DNA of 64,000 bases from Taibaiella chishuiensis (lineage in GTDB: Bacteria > Bacteroidota > Bacteroidia > Chitinophagales > Chitinophagaceae). The notes under the pieces were generated by a model. The model did no database searches. It saw only the letters and a program-made list of their open reading frames with translations, and had not been told where the DNA came from. This document shows, piece by piece, positions 33,197 to 41,286 of the stretch. Numbering within the stretch: position 1 is the first letter of the stretch; the number at the start of each line of letters is the position of its first letter. Made by a program: the position numbers and the translations under genes. The stretch covers positions 868,001 through 932,000 of the forward strand of contig NZ_PYGD01000001.1 of the NCBI RefSeq assembly GCF_003014535.1, written 5' to 3'.

Positions 33197-33281
33197 GGTA
33201 GATTACTCAAATGGTCAAGAGGGCAGTTTGCTAAACTGTTAGGGCCGCAAGGCTGCATTGGTTCGAATCCAATATCTACCG
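33197..33281 (+). tRNA. tRNA-Ser (anticodon GCT), copy 3
   Basis: The 85 nt are identical to copies 1 and 2. The RNase H-like gene starts 52 nt downstream, so this tRNA lies in its 5' region and may be released from a longer transcript. Confidence 0.95.
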
Positions 33282-33333
33282 CAAAAAATAATCACCCCGA
33301 ATAGCCCGGTACAACAACCGGCTGTGTAAGAAC

Positions 33334-33822
33334 ATGAAAACAGAAATAACATCCTGGCGGCGGCTTGCCGGGCACCGGATCGAAATGCCGATCGAAGAAG
33401 AGATCCGCAGGGCAATCGTGCGCGAACATGCTGCAGGGCATAAGCTGAAAGCCTGCATTGGTACAGACAGCCAGGTTAAAGGCGGGGATATAGCAATAGC
33501 AACCGTTATCGTATTGTTGCGGCAAGGTTGCGGTGGCTTTATGTATATCCACAAAGAGGTTTTAAATAAAGAGATGCGTATCCGGGAGCGGATGCTGTAC
33601 GAGGTATCGAAGAGTGTTTCGGTCGCTTACGCGTTATGTGGTTTGTTTACGGCACACGGCATTGCCATGGAGGTGCATGCAGACATCAATACCGACCCCT
33701 TATTTAAAAGTAATGCTGCACTGAAAGATGCCATGGGATACATTACCGGCATGGGCTTTACCTTCAAAGCCAAGCCCGATGCTTTTGCCAGTACCAGCTG
33801 TGCCAATAAAATCGTGCATTAA
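33334..33822 (+). CDS. RNase H-like protein of the YkuK family
   Basis: This 162-residue protein has the YkuK/DUF458 ribonuclease H-like fold. The first strand with its acidic residue is ACIGTDSQVKGGDIAIATVI. The second acidic region is EVHADINTDPLF, and the C-terminal helix contains KPDAFASTSCANKIVH. Bacillus YkuK has no established substrate. The ATG at 33334 is in the third copy of the tandem segment. Its start region is duplicated at the two upstream junctions as dead-end mini-ORFs. Placement after an RNA ligase and tRNA genes suggests an RNA-processing role; that is inference. Confidence 0.8.
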   Translation: MKTEITSWRRLAGHRIEMPIEEEIRRAIVREHAAGHKLKACIGTDSQVKGGDIAIATVIVLLRQGCGGFMYIHKEVLNKEMRIRERMLYEVSKSVSVAYALCGLFTAHGIAMEVHADINTDPLFKSNAALKDAMGYITGMGFTFKAKPDAFASTSCANKIVH

Positions 33823-33854
33823 AAAAGGCAGCAGTACACTTACTGCTGCCTTTT
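33823..33854. terminator. Bidirectional terminator
   Basis: A perfect 14-bp stem (AAAAGGCAGCAGTA / TACTGCTGCCTTTT) with a 4-nt loop lies between the convergent ykuK-like and MATE genes and can serve both. Confidence 0.9.
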
Positions 33855-33872
33855 GCTTATCGTGCAGAATAC

Positions 33873-35297
33873 CTAAACTTTTATCTTTTTCCAGCGTCCT
33901 TTTTTAAACAGGATAAACGCTGCCACACTGATCGCCGTTTCGGCAACGGGGATGGCAATAAACACGCCTTCCGGCCCCATATCGATGTATTTGGCCAGGA
34001 ACCAGGCCAGGGGCACCTGGAACAGCCAGAAGCCGCAAAGGTTTACCCAGGTGGGCGTCCAGGTATCGCCGGCGCCGTTAAAGGTATTGATCATCACCAT
34101 GCCGATACCATAGAAGATATAACCGGCGCTCATGATGCGCAGGGCCTGCCGGCCCACGGCCTTGATGGCTTCGTCCTGGGTAAAGAACGATACCAGCCAG
34201 TTGCCGAAGAAGAAGAACAGCACAGTCACGAAGAGCATGAACACTACATTGTACCGCACCGTCTTCATTACCGACTCTTCGGCCCGGTCGATGCGCTCTG
34301 CACCCAGGTTCTGACCTACCAGGGTGGAGGCGGCATTGCTCATACCCCAGGCCGGCAACATAAAGAACATCATCAGGCGCAGCGCCGTCTGGTAACCGGC
34401 CGAACCGTTGTCGCCGCCGGTAGTGGCCACCAGCTGCGCCAGGAAGATCCAGCTGCAGGAAGCGATCACGAACTGGAAGATGCCGGGAGTGGCGATACCC
34501 ACCAGCGATTTGATGACGGGGAACTCGGGTTTGAAATGACTGATCCGGATCTTGAGCTGGTGCTTGCCATAGAACAGGTGATAGGCCTGGTAAGCCACGC
34601 CGGTAGCCCTGCCTATGGTGGTGGCCATGGCTGCGCCGGTAAGTCCGAAGGCCGGTATAAAGCCGAAGCCGTTGATCAGCAGCGGACACAGCACGATGTT
34701 ACAGATATTGGCCAGCCACAGGCTTTTCATGGCGATGGCTGCATTACCCGCACCGCGGAATATACCATTGATCAGGAATAACAACATGACCACGATGCTA
34801 CCGCCCATAGTAATGCGGATAAAGGGCGTGCCCTTGGTTACCGTTTCGGGCGAAGCGCCCATGATCTTTAAAATCTCAGGGGAGTAATAAAGCCCGGCAA
34901 GGCTAAGCAGTACCGTTACGGCAGAAGCTACGATAATGGCCTGAACGCCTGCCTGGGCAGCCTTTTCGGGGTTTTTCTCACCGACACGCCGCGCTACCAC
35001 CGCGGTGGCGGCCATACTCATGCCTATGGCGATAGAGTACATAATGGTCAGTACGGATTCGGTAAGACCCACGGTCTGGATGGCATGGCTGCTGTCTTCC
35101 AGGTGGCCTACAAAGTAGAGGTCCACCAGGGCGAATACAGACTCCATGATCATTTCAAGCATCATGGGTACAGCCAGCATAATGACGGCTTTGCGGATGC
35201 TGCCCTGGGTATAATCCATCTCTTCGCCGCGCAGGGCTTGTTTGAACAATGTAATATAGTTCGATGCTTTGGAAGCACCGTTAGTCGGATGGGACAT
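33873..35297 (-). CDS. MATE-family efflux transporter
   Basis: This 474-residue protein has about twelve hydrophobic helices. It has MATE features such as MLAVPMMLEMIMESVFALVD, the GAGNAAIAMKS motif of the first half and FNGAGDTWTPTWVNL in the second. The family exports cationic drugs and metabolites using H+ or Na+ gradients. The N-terminal ~30 residues are hydrophilic. It ends close to the bidirectional terminator and appears monocistronic. The substrate cannot be inferred. Confidence 0.93.
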   Translation of the reverse strand: MSHPTNGASKASNYITLFKQALRGEEMDYTQGSIRKAVIMLAVPMMLEMIMESVFALVDLYFVGHLEDSSHAIQTVGLTESVLTIMYSIAIGMSMAATAVVARRVGEKNPEKAAQAGVQAIIVASAVTVLLSLAGLYYSPEILKIMGASPETVTKGTPFIRITMGGSIVVMLLFLINGIFRGAGNAAIAMKSLWLANICNIVLCPLLINGFGFIPAFGLTGAAMATTIGRATGVAYQAYHLFYGKHQLKIRISHFKPEFPVIKSLVGIATPGIFQFVIASCSWIFLAQLVATTGGDNGSAGYQTALRLMMFFMLPAWGMSNAASTLVGQNLGAERIDRAEESVMKTVRYNVVFMLFVTVLFFFFGNWLVSFFTQDEAIKAVGRQALRIMSAGYIFYGIGMVMINTFNGAGDTWTPTWVNLCGFWLFQVPLAWFLAKYIDMGPEGVFIAIPVAETAISVAAFILFKKGRWKKIKV

Positions 35298-35595
35298 AAA
35301 AGTGTAAAACGATTAGAATGAAAAATTGGGATACAGCGATACCATTTGGAACGGATCCATCAGGTATCAGGTGTCGGAGGAAATGGCCGCGTAGCTAGCG
35401 TACTACGATCTCGGCCCCGTAAATTTTCATCGTTCTGAGAGTTGAGGTTGCGAAGATATAAATAATCAGGATACGAAAAGTAAACAGATCGTAAAAAAAA
35501 TAACAGGTCAGTTCCTGGTGGCTACGCTGGCCTGTAACCCTTGCGAGCCGGTCTTTACAGGCAGGGGTCAGGCCAAAGCCCGACCTGCTGCAAGG
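35298..35595. other. Intergenic region without a recognised gene
   Basis: About 300 bp lie between the MATE start and the WYL gene end. It contains a short near-palindrome (CGTAG...CTACG, about 35389-35406) and a possible minus-strand -7 (TATATCTTCG) for the MATE gene. I see no coding potential and no RNA gene. Confidence 0.5.
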
Positions 35596-36507
35596 CTAAA
35601 GCGGGTAATAAGCGCCGGCTTTATCCAGTATTTTCTTCATCGTTTTGCGCAGCGAAACGGGTTTCAATATCTCTACATCAGCCCCGTGCGAGAGCAGTTC
35701 CATCACCAGGTCGTAAGTAATATACAATTCCAGTTCGATCACCAATCCTTTTTCGTCATCCTGCCTGATCTGCTGCGAATCGTGCAGCGGCAGGCTTTTG
35801 ATATACTTGCCTTTGTCGGGCCCGAAGAAGAGCTGGATGATTTGCGGTTTGGCGCCCGGTTCGGAGGGACGGATGATGCCGAAGCAATTCCGGAAATAGT
35901 CCGATACGCGAAATCCCGCTTCTGCTTTGTATTTCTGCCGGGTTACCTCCAGTTCTGAAATACGATCGAGCGCAAATACCTTGGTGGTATTGTCTTTGCT
36001 GTCTTTGGCAAGGAGGTACCAGCGGCTTTTAAATTCCTTAAGCGCCAGGGGGGCTACGCTACGCTCGGTAATATTACCGTCCATGTATTTTTCGTAGGTA
36101 AACCGGATCATCACTTTATTGCGCAGGGCATGCATCAGGCTATGAAAATGTTCCATACCCTGGGGTCTGCGTTTTTCGAGATGTACAAACTCGGCTATAC
36201 CATCCGACATATTCAGCGCCTGGTAGGTATTGTAGGCATCGGCGATGCGGTTGCCGAAATCGTCGGGTATGGCATCTTCTTCCAGGTAATACTTGCGGAG
36301 CGACGTATTGTACTGGATATCTTTTTTATGCAGGGAAAGGATCTCCTCCTTGTCGCGGAGAAAAGTACGGTTGGAGAAAACAAAATTATAGCCATGTGTC
36401 TCGCATTCCCGTTCATAGTAATCCTTTATCTCCTGCTGGCTGGCCGGGGATCGTTGCAGTTTCCTGATTATACACTGGTGCCGGAAATAGGTATCGGAGA
36501 GTGACAT
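35596..36507 (-). CDS. WYL-domain transcriptional regulator
   Basis: This 303-residue protein has an N-terminal helical DNA-binding region (YFRHQCIIRKLQRSPASQQEI). The middle has VMIRFTYEKYMDGNITERSVAPLAL, and the WYL motif is KSRWYLLAKDSKDNTTKVFALDRI. WYL domains sense nucleic acid or nucleotide ligands, and such regulators often control DNA-damage or defence genes. I chose the start at 36507 (MSLSDTYFRH), just after an exact promoter element. No defence gene is adjacent, so the target is unknown. Confidence 0.85.
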   Translation of the reverse strand: MSLSDTYFRHQCIIRKLQRSPASQQEIKDYYERECETHGYNFVFSNRTFLRDKEEILSLHKKDIQYNTSLRKYYLEEDAIPDDFGNRIADAYNTYQALNMSDGIAEFVHLEKRRPQGMEHFHSLMHALRNKVMIRFTYEKYMDGNITERSVAPLALKEFKSRWYLLAKDSKDNTTKVFALDRISELEVTRQKYKAEAGFRVSDYFRNCFGIIRPSEPGAKPQIIQLFFGPDKGKYIKSLPLHDSQQIRQDDEKGLVIELELYITYDLVMELLSHGADVEILKPVSLRKTMKKILDKAGAYYPL

Positions 36508-36533
36508 AGCTTTTTGTTTCCTTTGGTGCTTTG

Positions 36534-36541
36534 CAAATATA
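36534..36541 (-). promoter_or_regulatory. Promoter -7 element for the WYL gene
   Basis: TATATTTG on the minus strand matches the consensus exactly, 26 nt before the chosen start. Confidence 0.55.
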
Positions 36542-36590
36542 AATAAACTGGTGACGGCCGCGAAAAACGGCTTCGTCAAAGGGCTTACAG

Positions 36591-36627
36591 AAAAAAAGAG
36601 GCCGGTACCCCCTCCTAGATACCGGCC
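36591..36627 (-). terminator. Terminator of the 36664-37131 gene
   Basis: GGCCGGTA/TACCGGCC (8 bp) with a 12-nt loop is followed on the minus strand by CTCTTTTTTT. Confidence 0.85.
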
Positions 36628-36663
36628 CTGGTGACAGGCTGTTTATAGAGGTGCTGTTTGGGT

Positions 36664-37131
36664 TTAGTGGCTGATAAGGTCTTTTTTACTGTTCAATCCG
36701 CCCAGGGTCTTATACTGCTCGTTGAAGTGGCGGGTGTTCCAATAGCTGCGTACCCATTGCAACAGGGTGTCCGCCTTTTCCGTCTGGAGGTGGGCCGGTG
36801 GATGGAATTTGTTTTCCTGCTCGAACTGTTCGCCGATCTGTTCGTCGAAGAACAGGGTATGCAGGCAGTACTTATGCATCAGTTCGTGCTGCTCGCTGTT
36901 CGGGAAGCGGAACAGGGCGGTATGGCGCAGCTGGCCCGTAGGCTGGTAATAGGCTTCTGTATAATAGATAGCCTGGTTGCTGTTCCGGTTTTCAAAAGCA
37001 TACACCTTAAGTTCCAGCGGCTCCCCGTTACGGATACAGCGGAAGGTGGCCGGTGTGCCGGTTTCGCGGAAGCCGAGGCGGACAATAAAATCGGAACTGT
37101 AATGTGGCACTGCAGGATATAATGCGTTCAT
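36664..37131 (-). CDS. Hypothetical cytoplasmic protein
   Basis: This 155-residue protein without signal or membrane segments begins MNALYPAVPHYSSDFIVRLG. It contains LELKVYAFENRNSNQ and a His-rich helical region EQHELMHKYCLHTLFFDEQI. Its own promoter (37193-37200) and terminator make it a single-gene unit. I do not recognise the family, and the His/Glu pattern is not a clear metal site. Confidence 0.65.
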   Translation of the reverse strand: MNALYPAVPHYSSDFIVRLGFRETGTPATFRCIRNGEPLELKVYAFENRNSNQAIYYTEAYYQPTGQLRHTALFRFPNSEQHELMHKYCLHTLFFDEQIGEQFEQENKFHPPAHLQTEKADTLLQWVRSYWNTRHFNEQYKTLGGLNSKKDLISH

Positions 37132-37430
37132 AACGATCTGTTTTTAATTATCTTTTAAATAACCGGCGATCTCTTACCGACGATTGATAAAGCAAAGGTA
37201 GACCGGGGGTACGCCGTTACCCGGCGTAGTGCGGGGCACTGCGGAAAATAAAAAGGAGCGATTTTTTTTATTGCTATTTCATGCAGGGTGCTTTGTCCAT
37301 ATATTTCACAATGCCTATGCAACAATTTTTCCTATTGGTTGTCATACAGCAGGTTCCCGATTTTTAACGCAACGGAGTTATTAGCCGAAACCACCTTAGC
37401 TTTACCTTTTTAAAACAAGAAGAATAAATT
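37132..37430. other. Divergent intergenic region with two promoters
   Basis: About 300 bp hold an exact minus-strand -7 element (TACCTTTG, 37193-37200) for the 37131 gene. A plus-strand TAGCTTTA at 37397-37404, or TACCTTTT at 37403-37410, serves the AI-2E-family gene. Between them I see no gene or clear structure. Confidence 0.5.
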
Positions 37431-38624
37431 ATGGGCATATTTTTTAACTGGAAAAGAAACAAAGACAATACCCCGGATGAGGGCGGCCTGATGAGCGCCA
37501 AACATACCTATCCTTTTTACATCAAAGCGCCGATGGTCATTATCGGCATCTACCTTTTCTTTTACATCCTTTTCCTGTTACAGGATATTATTGTGCCCTT
37601 TGCCTTTGCGGGGCTTATAGCCGTATTGCTCAACCCGCTGTACAATAAACTGCAACAGTGGCGGGTCAATAAAATCGTGGCGATCTGTATCACCATCCTG
37701 GTGGCTATCCTGGTATTGGGTGCGGTCCTGTTTTTCCTGTCTGCGCAGATCGCGCAGTTTGGCGAGATGATCCCGCAACTGAAAGCCAAATCCATGAGCT
37801 TGCTGCACCAGGCGCAAAGCTGGCTTTCTTCCAGTTTCGGCATCTCTACCGAAAAGCAGATGACTATGGTCAACGAGGCGATGAACAACAGTAAGGCTTA
37901 CCTGGGCGCTACCATCAATACCGTTTTCGGCATGCTGGGTGTGTTTGTGCTCATCCCGCTGTATGTATTCCTGCTGCTGTATTACAAGCCGCTTATCCTC
38001 AATTTTATTTTCGAGGTTTTTGAAGAAGATAACTCCGACCAGGTAGCCGAGATATTACAGGAAACCAAAAGCGCGGTGCAGAGTTATATTGTGGGCCTGA
38101 TGATCGAGACCTCCATCATTGCGGTAATGAATTCCGCAGCCCTGCTTATCCTTGGCGTCAAATACGCGATATTGCTGGGCGTGATCGGCGCCATCCTCAA
38201 CCTGATCCCTTATATCGGTGGGGTAGTCGCCATCCTGTTGCCTGTGCTGATGTCGTTCGTAACCAAGGACGGGTTTACGACGCCTTTGCTTATTGTCGGC
38301 GCTTATACGCTCATCCAGTTTGTCGACAACAATATTATCGTTCCCCGGGTAGTCTCTTCCAAGGTATCGGTCAATGCCCTGATTTCGATCATCGTCGTGT
38401 TGCTGGGCGGTACGCTTTGGGGCGTAAGCGGTATGTTCCTTTCGATACCTTTTGTGGCCGTACTGAAAATTATATTCGACCGTATCGACGAGCTCAAGCC
38501 CTGGGGCAAATTGCTGGGCGATAAAATGCCCAAGCACCCCAACCGCAGCGTGGTGAATGCCACGGAAGCCGATGATACCGATGCCGGTGATGAGGAGCAA
38601 GAAAAGGAGCAAGGAAAAAAATAG
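37431..38624 (+). CDS. AI-2E-family transporter
   Basis: This 397-residue membrane protein of the AI-2E (PF01594) family has about eight hydrophobic segments. It has the conserved IPYIGGVVAILLPVL region and the FVDNNIIVPRVV / GGTLWGVSGMFLSIPF motifs of the C-terminal half. Members transport autoinducer-2, sodium/proton or other small solutes; the substrate here is unknown. The C-terminus is an acidic soluble tail rich in Asp, Glu and Lys. The start at 37431 gives a 37-residue hydrophilic N-terminus; a second ATG at 37491 is a possible alternative. Confidence 0.9.
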   Translation: MGIFFNWKRNKDNTPDEGGLMSAKHTYPFYIKAPMVIIGIYLFFYILFLLQDIIVPFAFAGLIAVLLNPLYNKLQQWRVNKIVAICITILVAILVLGAVLFFLSAQIAQFGEMIPQLKAKSMSLLHQAQSWLSSSFGISTEKQMTMVNEAMNNSKAYLGATINTVFGMLGVFVLIPLYVFLLLYYKPLILNFIFEVFEEDNSDQVAEILQETKSAVQSYIVGLMIETSIIAVMNSAALLILGVKYAILLGVIGAILNLIPYIGGVVAILLPVLMSFVTKDGFTTPLLIVGAYTLIQFVDNNIIVPRVVSSKVSVNALISIIVVLLGGTLWGVSGMFLSIPFVAVLKIIFDRIDELKPWGKLLGDKMPKHPNRSVVNATEADDTDAGDEEQEKEQGKK

Positions 38625-38646
38625 TTCCACTTTAAAAAAAGCAATA

Positions 38647-38654
38647 TACCTTTG
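38647..38654 (+). promoter_or_regulatory. Promoter -7 element for the AAA ATPase leader
   Basis: TACCTTTG matches TAnnTTTG exactly and lies 31 nt before leader ORF 3. Confidence 0.6.
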
Positions 38655-38685
38655 CAACGCCTCCGGGCAGATTAAATCTAAAACA

Positions 38686-38778
38686 ATGCAACGCAACAAC
38701 TTCATACTGACACTTGCCGGTAACCGGTACAGCCCGCTGGGTTGTGCTTTTGGCGGGATGTTATATGCAGTCGGATAG
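38686..38778 (+). CDS. Leader peptide upstream of the AAA ATPase (30 aa)
   Basis: This short ORF encodes 30 residues including NRYSPLGCAFGGMLYAVG. It lies between an exact promoter element and a strong terminator at 38803-38834. Its codons 17-20 contain GCTGGGTTG, which can pair with TAACCCCGC, the 5' strand of that terminator. This is the same architecture as the two leaders before the RNA ligase. The sequence match between leaders is limited to an S-P pair and Cys/Gly residues at the antiterminator, which partly reflects the shared G-rich strand. The role as a regulatory leader is inferred. Confidence 0.6.
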   Translation: MQRNNFILTLAGNRYSPLGCAFGGMLYAVG

Positions 38779-38834
38779 TTGTCGATCTTATCATACTGTA
38801 CGTAACCCCGCTTTCCCGGCGGGGTTATTTTTTT
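38736..38834 (+). promoter_or_regulatory. Attenuator 3: antiterminator/terminator pair before the AAA ATPase
   Basis: GCTGGGTTG (38736-38744) can pair with TAACCCCGC (38803-38811): seven Watson-Crick pairs, one G-U and one mismatch. The competing terminator is TAACCCCGC with GCGGGGTTA (38819-38827), a perfect 9-bp stem followed by seven T. The ATPase start lies 71 nt beyond. Confidence 0.65.
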
Positions 38835-38904
38835 GCCCGTATCCCGGCCCAAGGCCCGTGGTTAGCGGTTGCTCCCTTATTTATTTACGATCAAAAATTA
38901 CAAA

Positions 38905-39984
38905 ATGAACCCTTCATTTTCCGATAAAACATTTACAAGGCCCGAGGTTTTCGACTACCGCTTTATCGATGTCAAGTCCTTTTACCTTTCGTTGTTCCAT
39001 ACCCTGCCCAATGTCAACTTTATGGGTAATATGGATGGCGAGAAAGCCTATAAGGCCTTTATGGACCAGTATGCCGGCCTGGTAATCAGTACGCATACGT
39101 ACCGCTGGTACGAGAAGCGCAAGAAGCGTTATAGCTTCGACCGCACCGTGCTGGTATTGCAGCATAATTATGTGCTCGAGTTTAACGACGAATATTTCAA
39201 GATCCTGCACGACGGTACCGAACCGGAATGGCTGGAAAAGTTTACGGTCCTGGCCGGTAAGTTTCTTCAAAAAGCAAGGCAGCAACAGCCGGAGGTAAGC
39301 CTGGTGGTAAGAGGTACCGAAGGCCTGGAGCTGAAAGATATGGAGATCAAACGCAGCCGGCTGGATATCGATCTGTACTACGACGATGACTTCAAACCCG
39401 TAGATGAACTGATCCGCAAAAGGTTGAATAAAAAAGCGGACAAAGGCATCGTGCTGCTGCATGGCTTGCCGGGTACAGGCAAAACTACATACCTGCGTTA
39501 CCTGATCGGCAAGATCAAAAAGCGGGTATTATTTCTCTCGGCCGATATCGCGGGCAATCTAATGGATCCTGCATTTATAGAGCTGCTGATCGATAACCCC
39601 GACTCCGTAATCATTATCGAAGATGCGGAGCAGCTGATCATGGATCGCCGCAGCCACGGCGGGTCGCCGGTTTCGGGCCTGCTGAATATTTCGGATGGCC
39701 TGCTGGCCGATTTCCTGAATGCACAATTGATCTGCACCTTCAATAGCTCGTTGTCGCAGGTCGACAGTGCGCTGTTGCGTAAGGGCAGGCTGATTGCCCA
39801 ATACGAGTTTGGTAAATTGCCGGTAGCCAAGGCGCAACGGCTCAGCGATCATGCGGGTAAGAACCAGGTGGTTACCGGGCCGCTTACCCTCGCAGAGGCG
39901 ATGAGCACGGAGGAGATACCGGCCGCAGTACCCGCTACCCGCGTCATCGGTTTCAGGAGGGCCGCCGAAGAAATAAATAGCTAA
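38905..39984 (+). CDS. BCS1-like AAA ATPase
   Basis: This 359-residue protein has a soluble N-terminal domain of about 180 residues. An AAA module follows with Walker A HGLPGTGKTTY (about residues 188-198), Walker B SVIIIEDAEQL (about 233-243), and sensor-1/arginine-finger region FNSSLSQVDSALLRKGRL. The ED instead of DE in Walker B and the C-terminal layout resemble Bcs1-type ATPases. There is no membrane anchor, unlike mitochondrial Bcs1. The first ATG after the terminator with a sensible N-terminus is 38905 (MNPSFSDKTF). Control by leader attenuation suggests induction when translation is impaired. The client is unknown. Confidence 0.85.
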   Translation: MNPSFSDKTFTRPEVFDYRFIDVKSFYLSLFHTLPNVNFMGNMDGEKAYKAFMDQYAGLVISTHTYRWYEKRKKRYSFDRTVLVLQHNYVLEFNDEYFKILHDGTEPEWLEKFTVLAGKFLQKARQQQPEVSLVVRGTEGLELKDMEIKRSRLDIDLYYDDDFKPVDELIRKRLNKKADKGIVLLHGLPGTGKTTYLRYLIGKIKKRVLFLSADIAGNLMDPAFIELLIDNPDSVIIIEDAEQLIMDRRSHGGSPVSGLLNISDGLLADFLNAQLICTFNSSLSQVDSALLRKGRLIAQYEFGKLPVAKAQRLSDHAGKNQVVTGPLTLAEAMSTEEIPAAVPATRVIGFRRAAEEINS

Positions 39985-40099
39985 GACGGGGCGCGCTCTT
40001 GGGAGCTATTACCGGGTTATTCCGCGCAGCGGCTAAATTTTTGGCATCATACTTGTATATATTCCGTAGGAAACATTTTTCACACAAAAAAAATCCTAT

Positions 40100-40960
40100 A
40101 TGGTCTTTTTACAAATCAATGAAACTTTACAAGCCGGTACTACTGCGTTGAATACCGGGGGCGTATGGCTCGACAAGATGAAGGCAATGGCTATCGCCTA
40201 TGCACCTAAACTCGTGGGCGCCATCCTGGTATATCTTATCGGTTCCTGGCTTATCGGTAAGATCAATGCTTTGTTCCGCAGGGTGCTTACGGGTCGCAAC
40301 TTCGACGCTTCGCTGCAAAAGTTCCTGCTGTCGCTGGTGCGGGTAATGCTTACGCTGTTGCTGTTCCTGGCCATTGCCGGTATGATCGGCGTGGACATTA
40401 CCGGTTTTGCGGCATTATTGGCGGGTGCGGGTTTGGCTATCGGGGCTGCGCTTAACGGTTCGCTGGGCAACCTGGCCGGAGGTGTTATGATTATGGTATT
40501 TAAACCATTTAAGGTAAATGATATGATAGAAGCCCAGGGTATGGTCGGTATCGTACAGGAGATCGGTATTTTTAACACGGTTGTCCTGTCGCCCGAGAAC
40601 AAGACCATTATCCTGCCCAATGGGGCCTTGTCTACCGGGGTCATCACCAACTATACCACACATGGCAACCTGCGTGTCGACCTTTCCATTGCCGTAGCGC
40701 TAGATGTGGATATCGACAAAGCCCGGCGTGTAGCGATCGGCGCCATGCGGGCGCATCCTAAAGTGTTGCAGACACCGGCCCCGGAGGTAAGCGTGCTTAA
40801 AGTCGCCGATGGTATGACCACCCTGGCCATTCGCCCCTATACCCTGCAGGCCGACTATTGGGATGTGTATTTTGGTGTACAGGAACTGGTGAAAAAAGCC
40901 TTTGATGCCCATAGTATCGCAGGGCCTATACCGACCCGCGTACTGATCAATAAAGTCTGA
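40100..40960 (+). CDS. MscS-family mechanosensitive channel
   Basis: This 286-residue protein has three N-terminal membrane helices. The third, pore-lining helix has the Gly/Ala pattern GFAALLAGAGLAIGAALNGSLGNLAGGVMIM of MscS. A beta domain follows (FKVNDMIEAQGMVGIVQEIGIFNTVVLSPENKTIILPNG) and then the alpha/beta C-terminal domain. MscS opens under membrane tension and releases solutes on hypo-osmotic shock. It is monocistronic and ended by a strong terminator. The length is that of the small E. coli MscS type. Confidence 0.95.
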   Translation: MVFLQINETLQAGTTALNTGGVWLDKMKAMAIAYAPKLVGAILVYLIGSWLIGKINALFRRVLTGRNFDASLQKFLLSLVRVMLTLLLFLAIAGMIGVDITGFAALLAGAGLAIGAALNGSLGNLAGGVMIMVFKPFKVNDMIEAQGMVGIVQEIGIFNTVVLSPENKTIILPNGALSTGVITNYTTHGNLRVDLSIAVALDVDIDKARRVAIGAMRAHPKVLQTPAPEVSVLKVADGMTTLAIRPYTLQADYWDVYFGVQELVKKAFDAHSIAGPIPTRVLINKV

Positions 40961-40982
40961 TGCCGTTCAGGATGCAAATACG

Positions 40983-41014
40983 CAAAAAGGCTTCCCCTGC
41001 GGGAAGCCTTTTTG
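40983..41014 (+). terminator. Terminator after the MscS gene
   Basis: A perfect 14-bp stem (CAAAAAGGCTTCCC / GGGAAGCCTTTTTG) with loop CTGC and a T5 end. Confidence 0.92.
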
Positions 41015-41072
41015 TCAACCGGTAGCCGGTTGAAATATGATGTATCGCTGCTGTTTTAATTGCAGCGGGGTA

Positions 41073-41282
41073 TTATGCCCTGTTGCGTTTCCACCAGATA
41101 AATCCTACGGTACCCATAAAGGCCAGCGGGATAGCGGCCAGGTAAAGAATACCGTTGTTAAGACCACTGGCGCTGCTCTGGCCCAGTCCGGCTGCAGTTT
41201 TGGTACATACCGCACAACCCTGTGCCCAGGTATCGGTAGCGCAGCAAGCGGCGGCTGTAAGCAGGAAAAGTATCTTTTTCAT
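41073..41282 (-). CDS. Small membrane protein with a CxxC motif
   Basis: This 69-residue protein has a signal peptide (KKILFLLTAAACCATDTWA), then CAVC near the mature N-terminus. One membrane helix follows (YLAAIPLAFMGTVGFIWW) with a basic tail KRNRA. The CxxC suggests redox or metal/heme binding in the periplasm. Similar small proteins occur near respiratory genes in Bacteroidota, but none are adjacent here; the neighbour is metF, 23 nt away on the same strand. The start at 41282 is preferred because an exact -7 element lies just before it. That placement implies a leaderless or nearly leaderless transcript. Confidence 0.65.
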   Translation of the reverse strand: MKKILFLLTAAACCATDTWAQGCAVCTKTAAGLGQSSASGLNNGILYLAAIPLAFMGTVGFIWWKRNRA

Positions 41283-41286
41283 GAGG

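Larger units (their letters stand above)
32516..33340. repeat. Three tandem copies of the ligase-to-ykuK intergenic segment
   Basis: The segment from the last codons of the RNA ligase gene to the start codon region of the RNase H-like gene occurs three times: 32516-32761, 32762-33097 and 33098 to about 33340. Each contains one identical tRNA-Ser gene. At both junctions the start codon context of the downstream gene runs into the last codons of the ligase gene, giving eight-codon mini-ORFs at 32752-32775 and 33088-33111. Unit 2 carries about 90 extra bp (roughly 32829-32929) where the others have GGCGCGGG. Confidence 0.9.

Noticed and set aside
32516-33340. The tRNA repeat array considered as an integration or attachment site
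   Set aside because: The duplicated unit spans the gene ends and a whole tRNA, not a tRNA 3' end, and no integrase or phage gene is near. Tandem duplication explains the structure.
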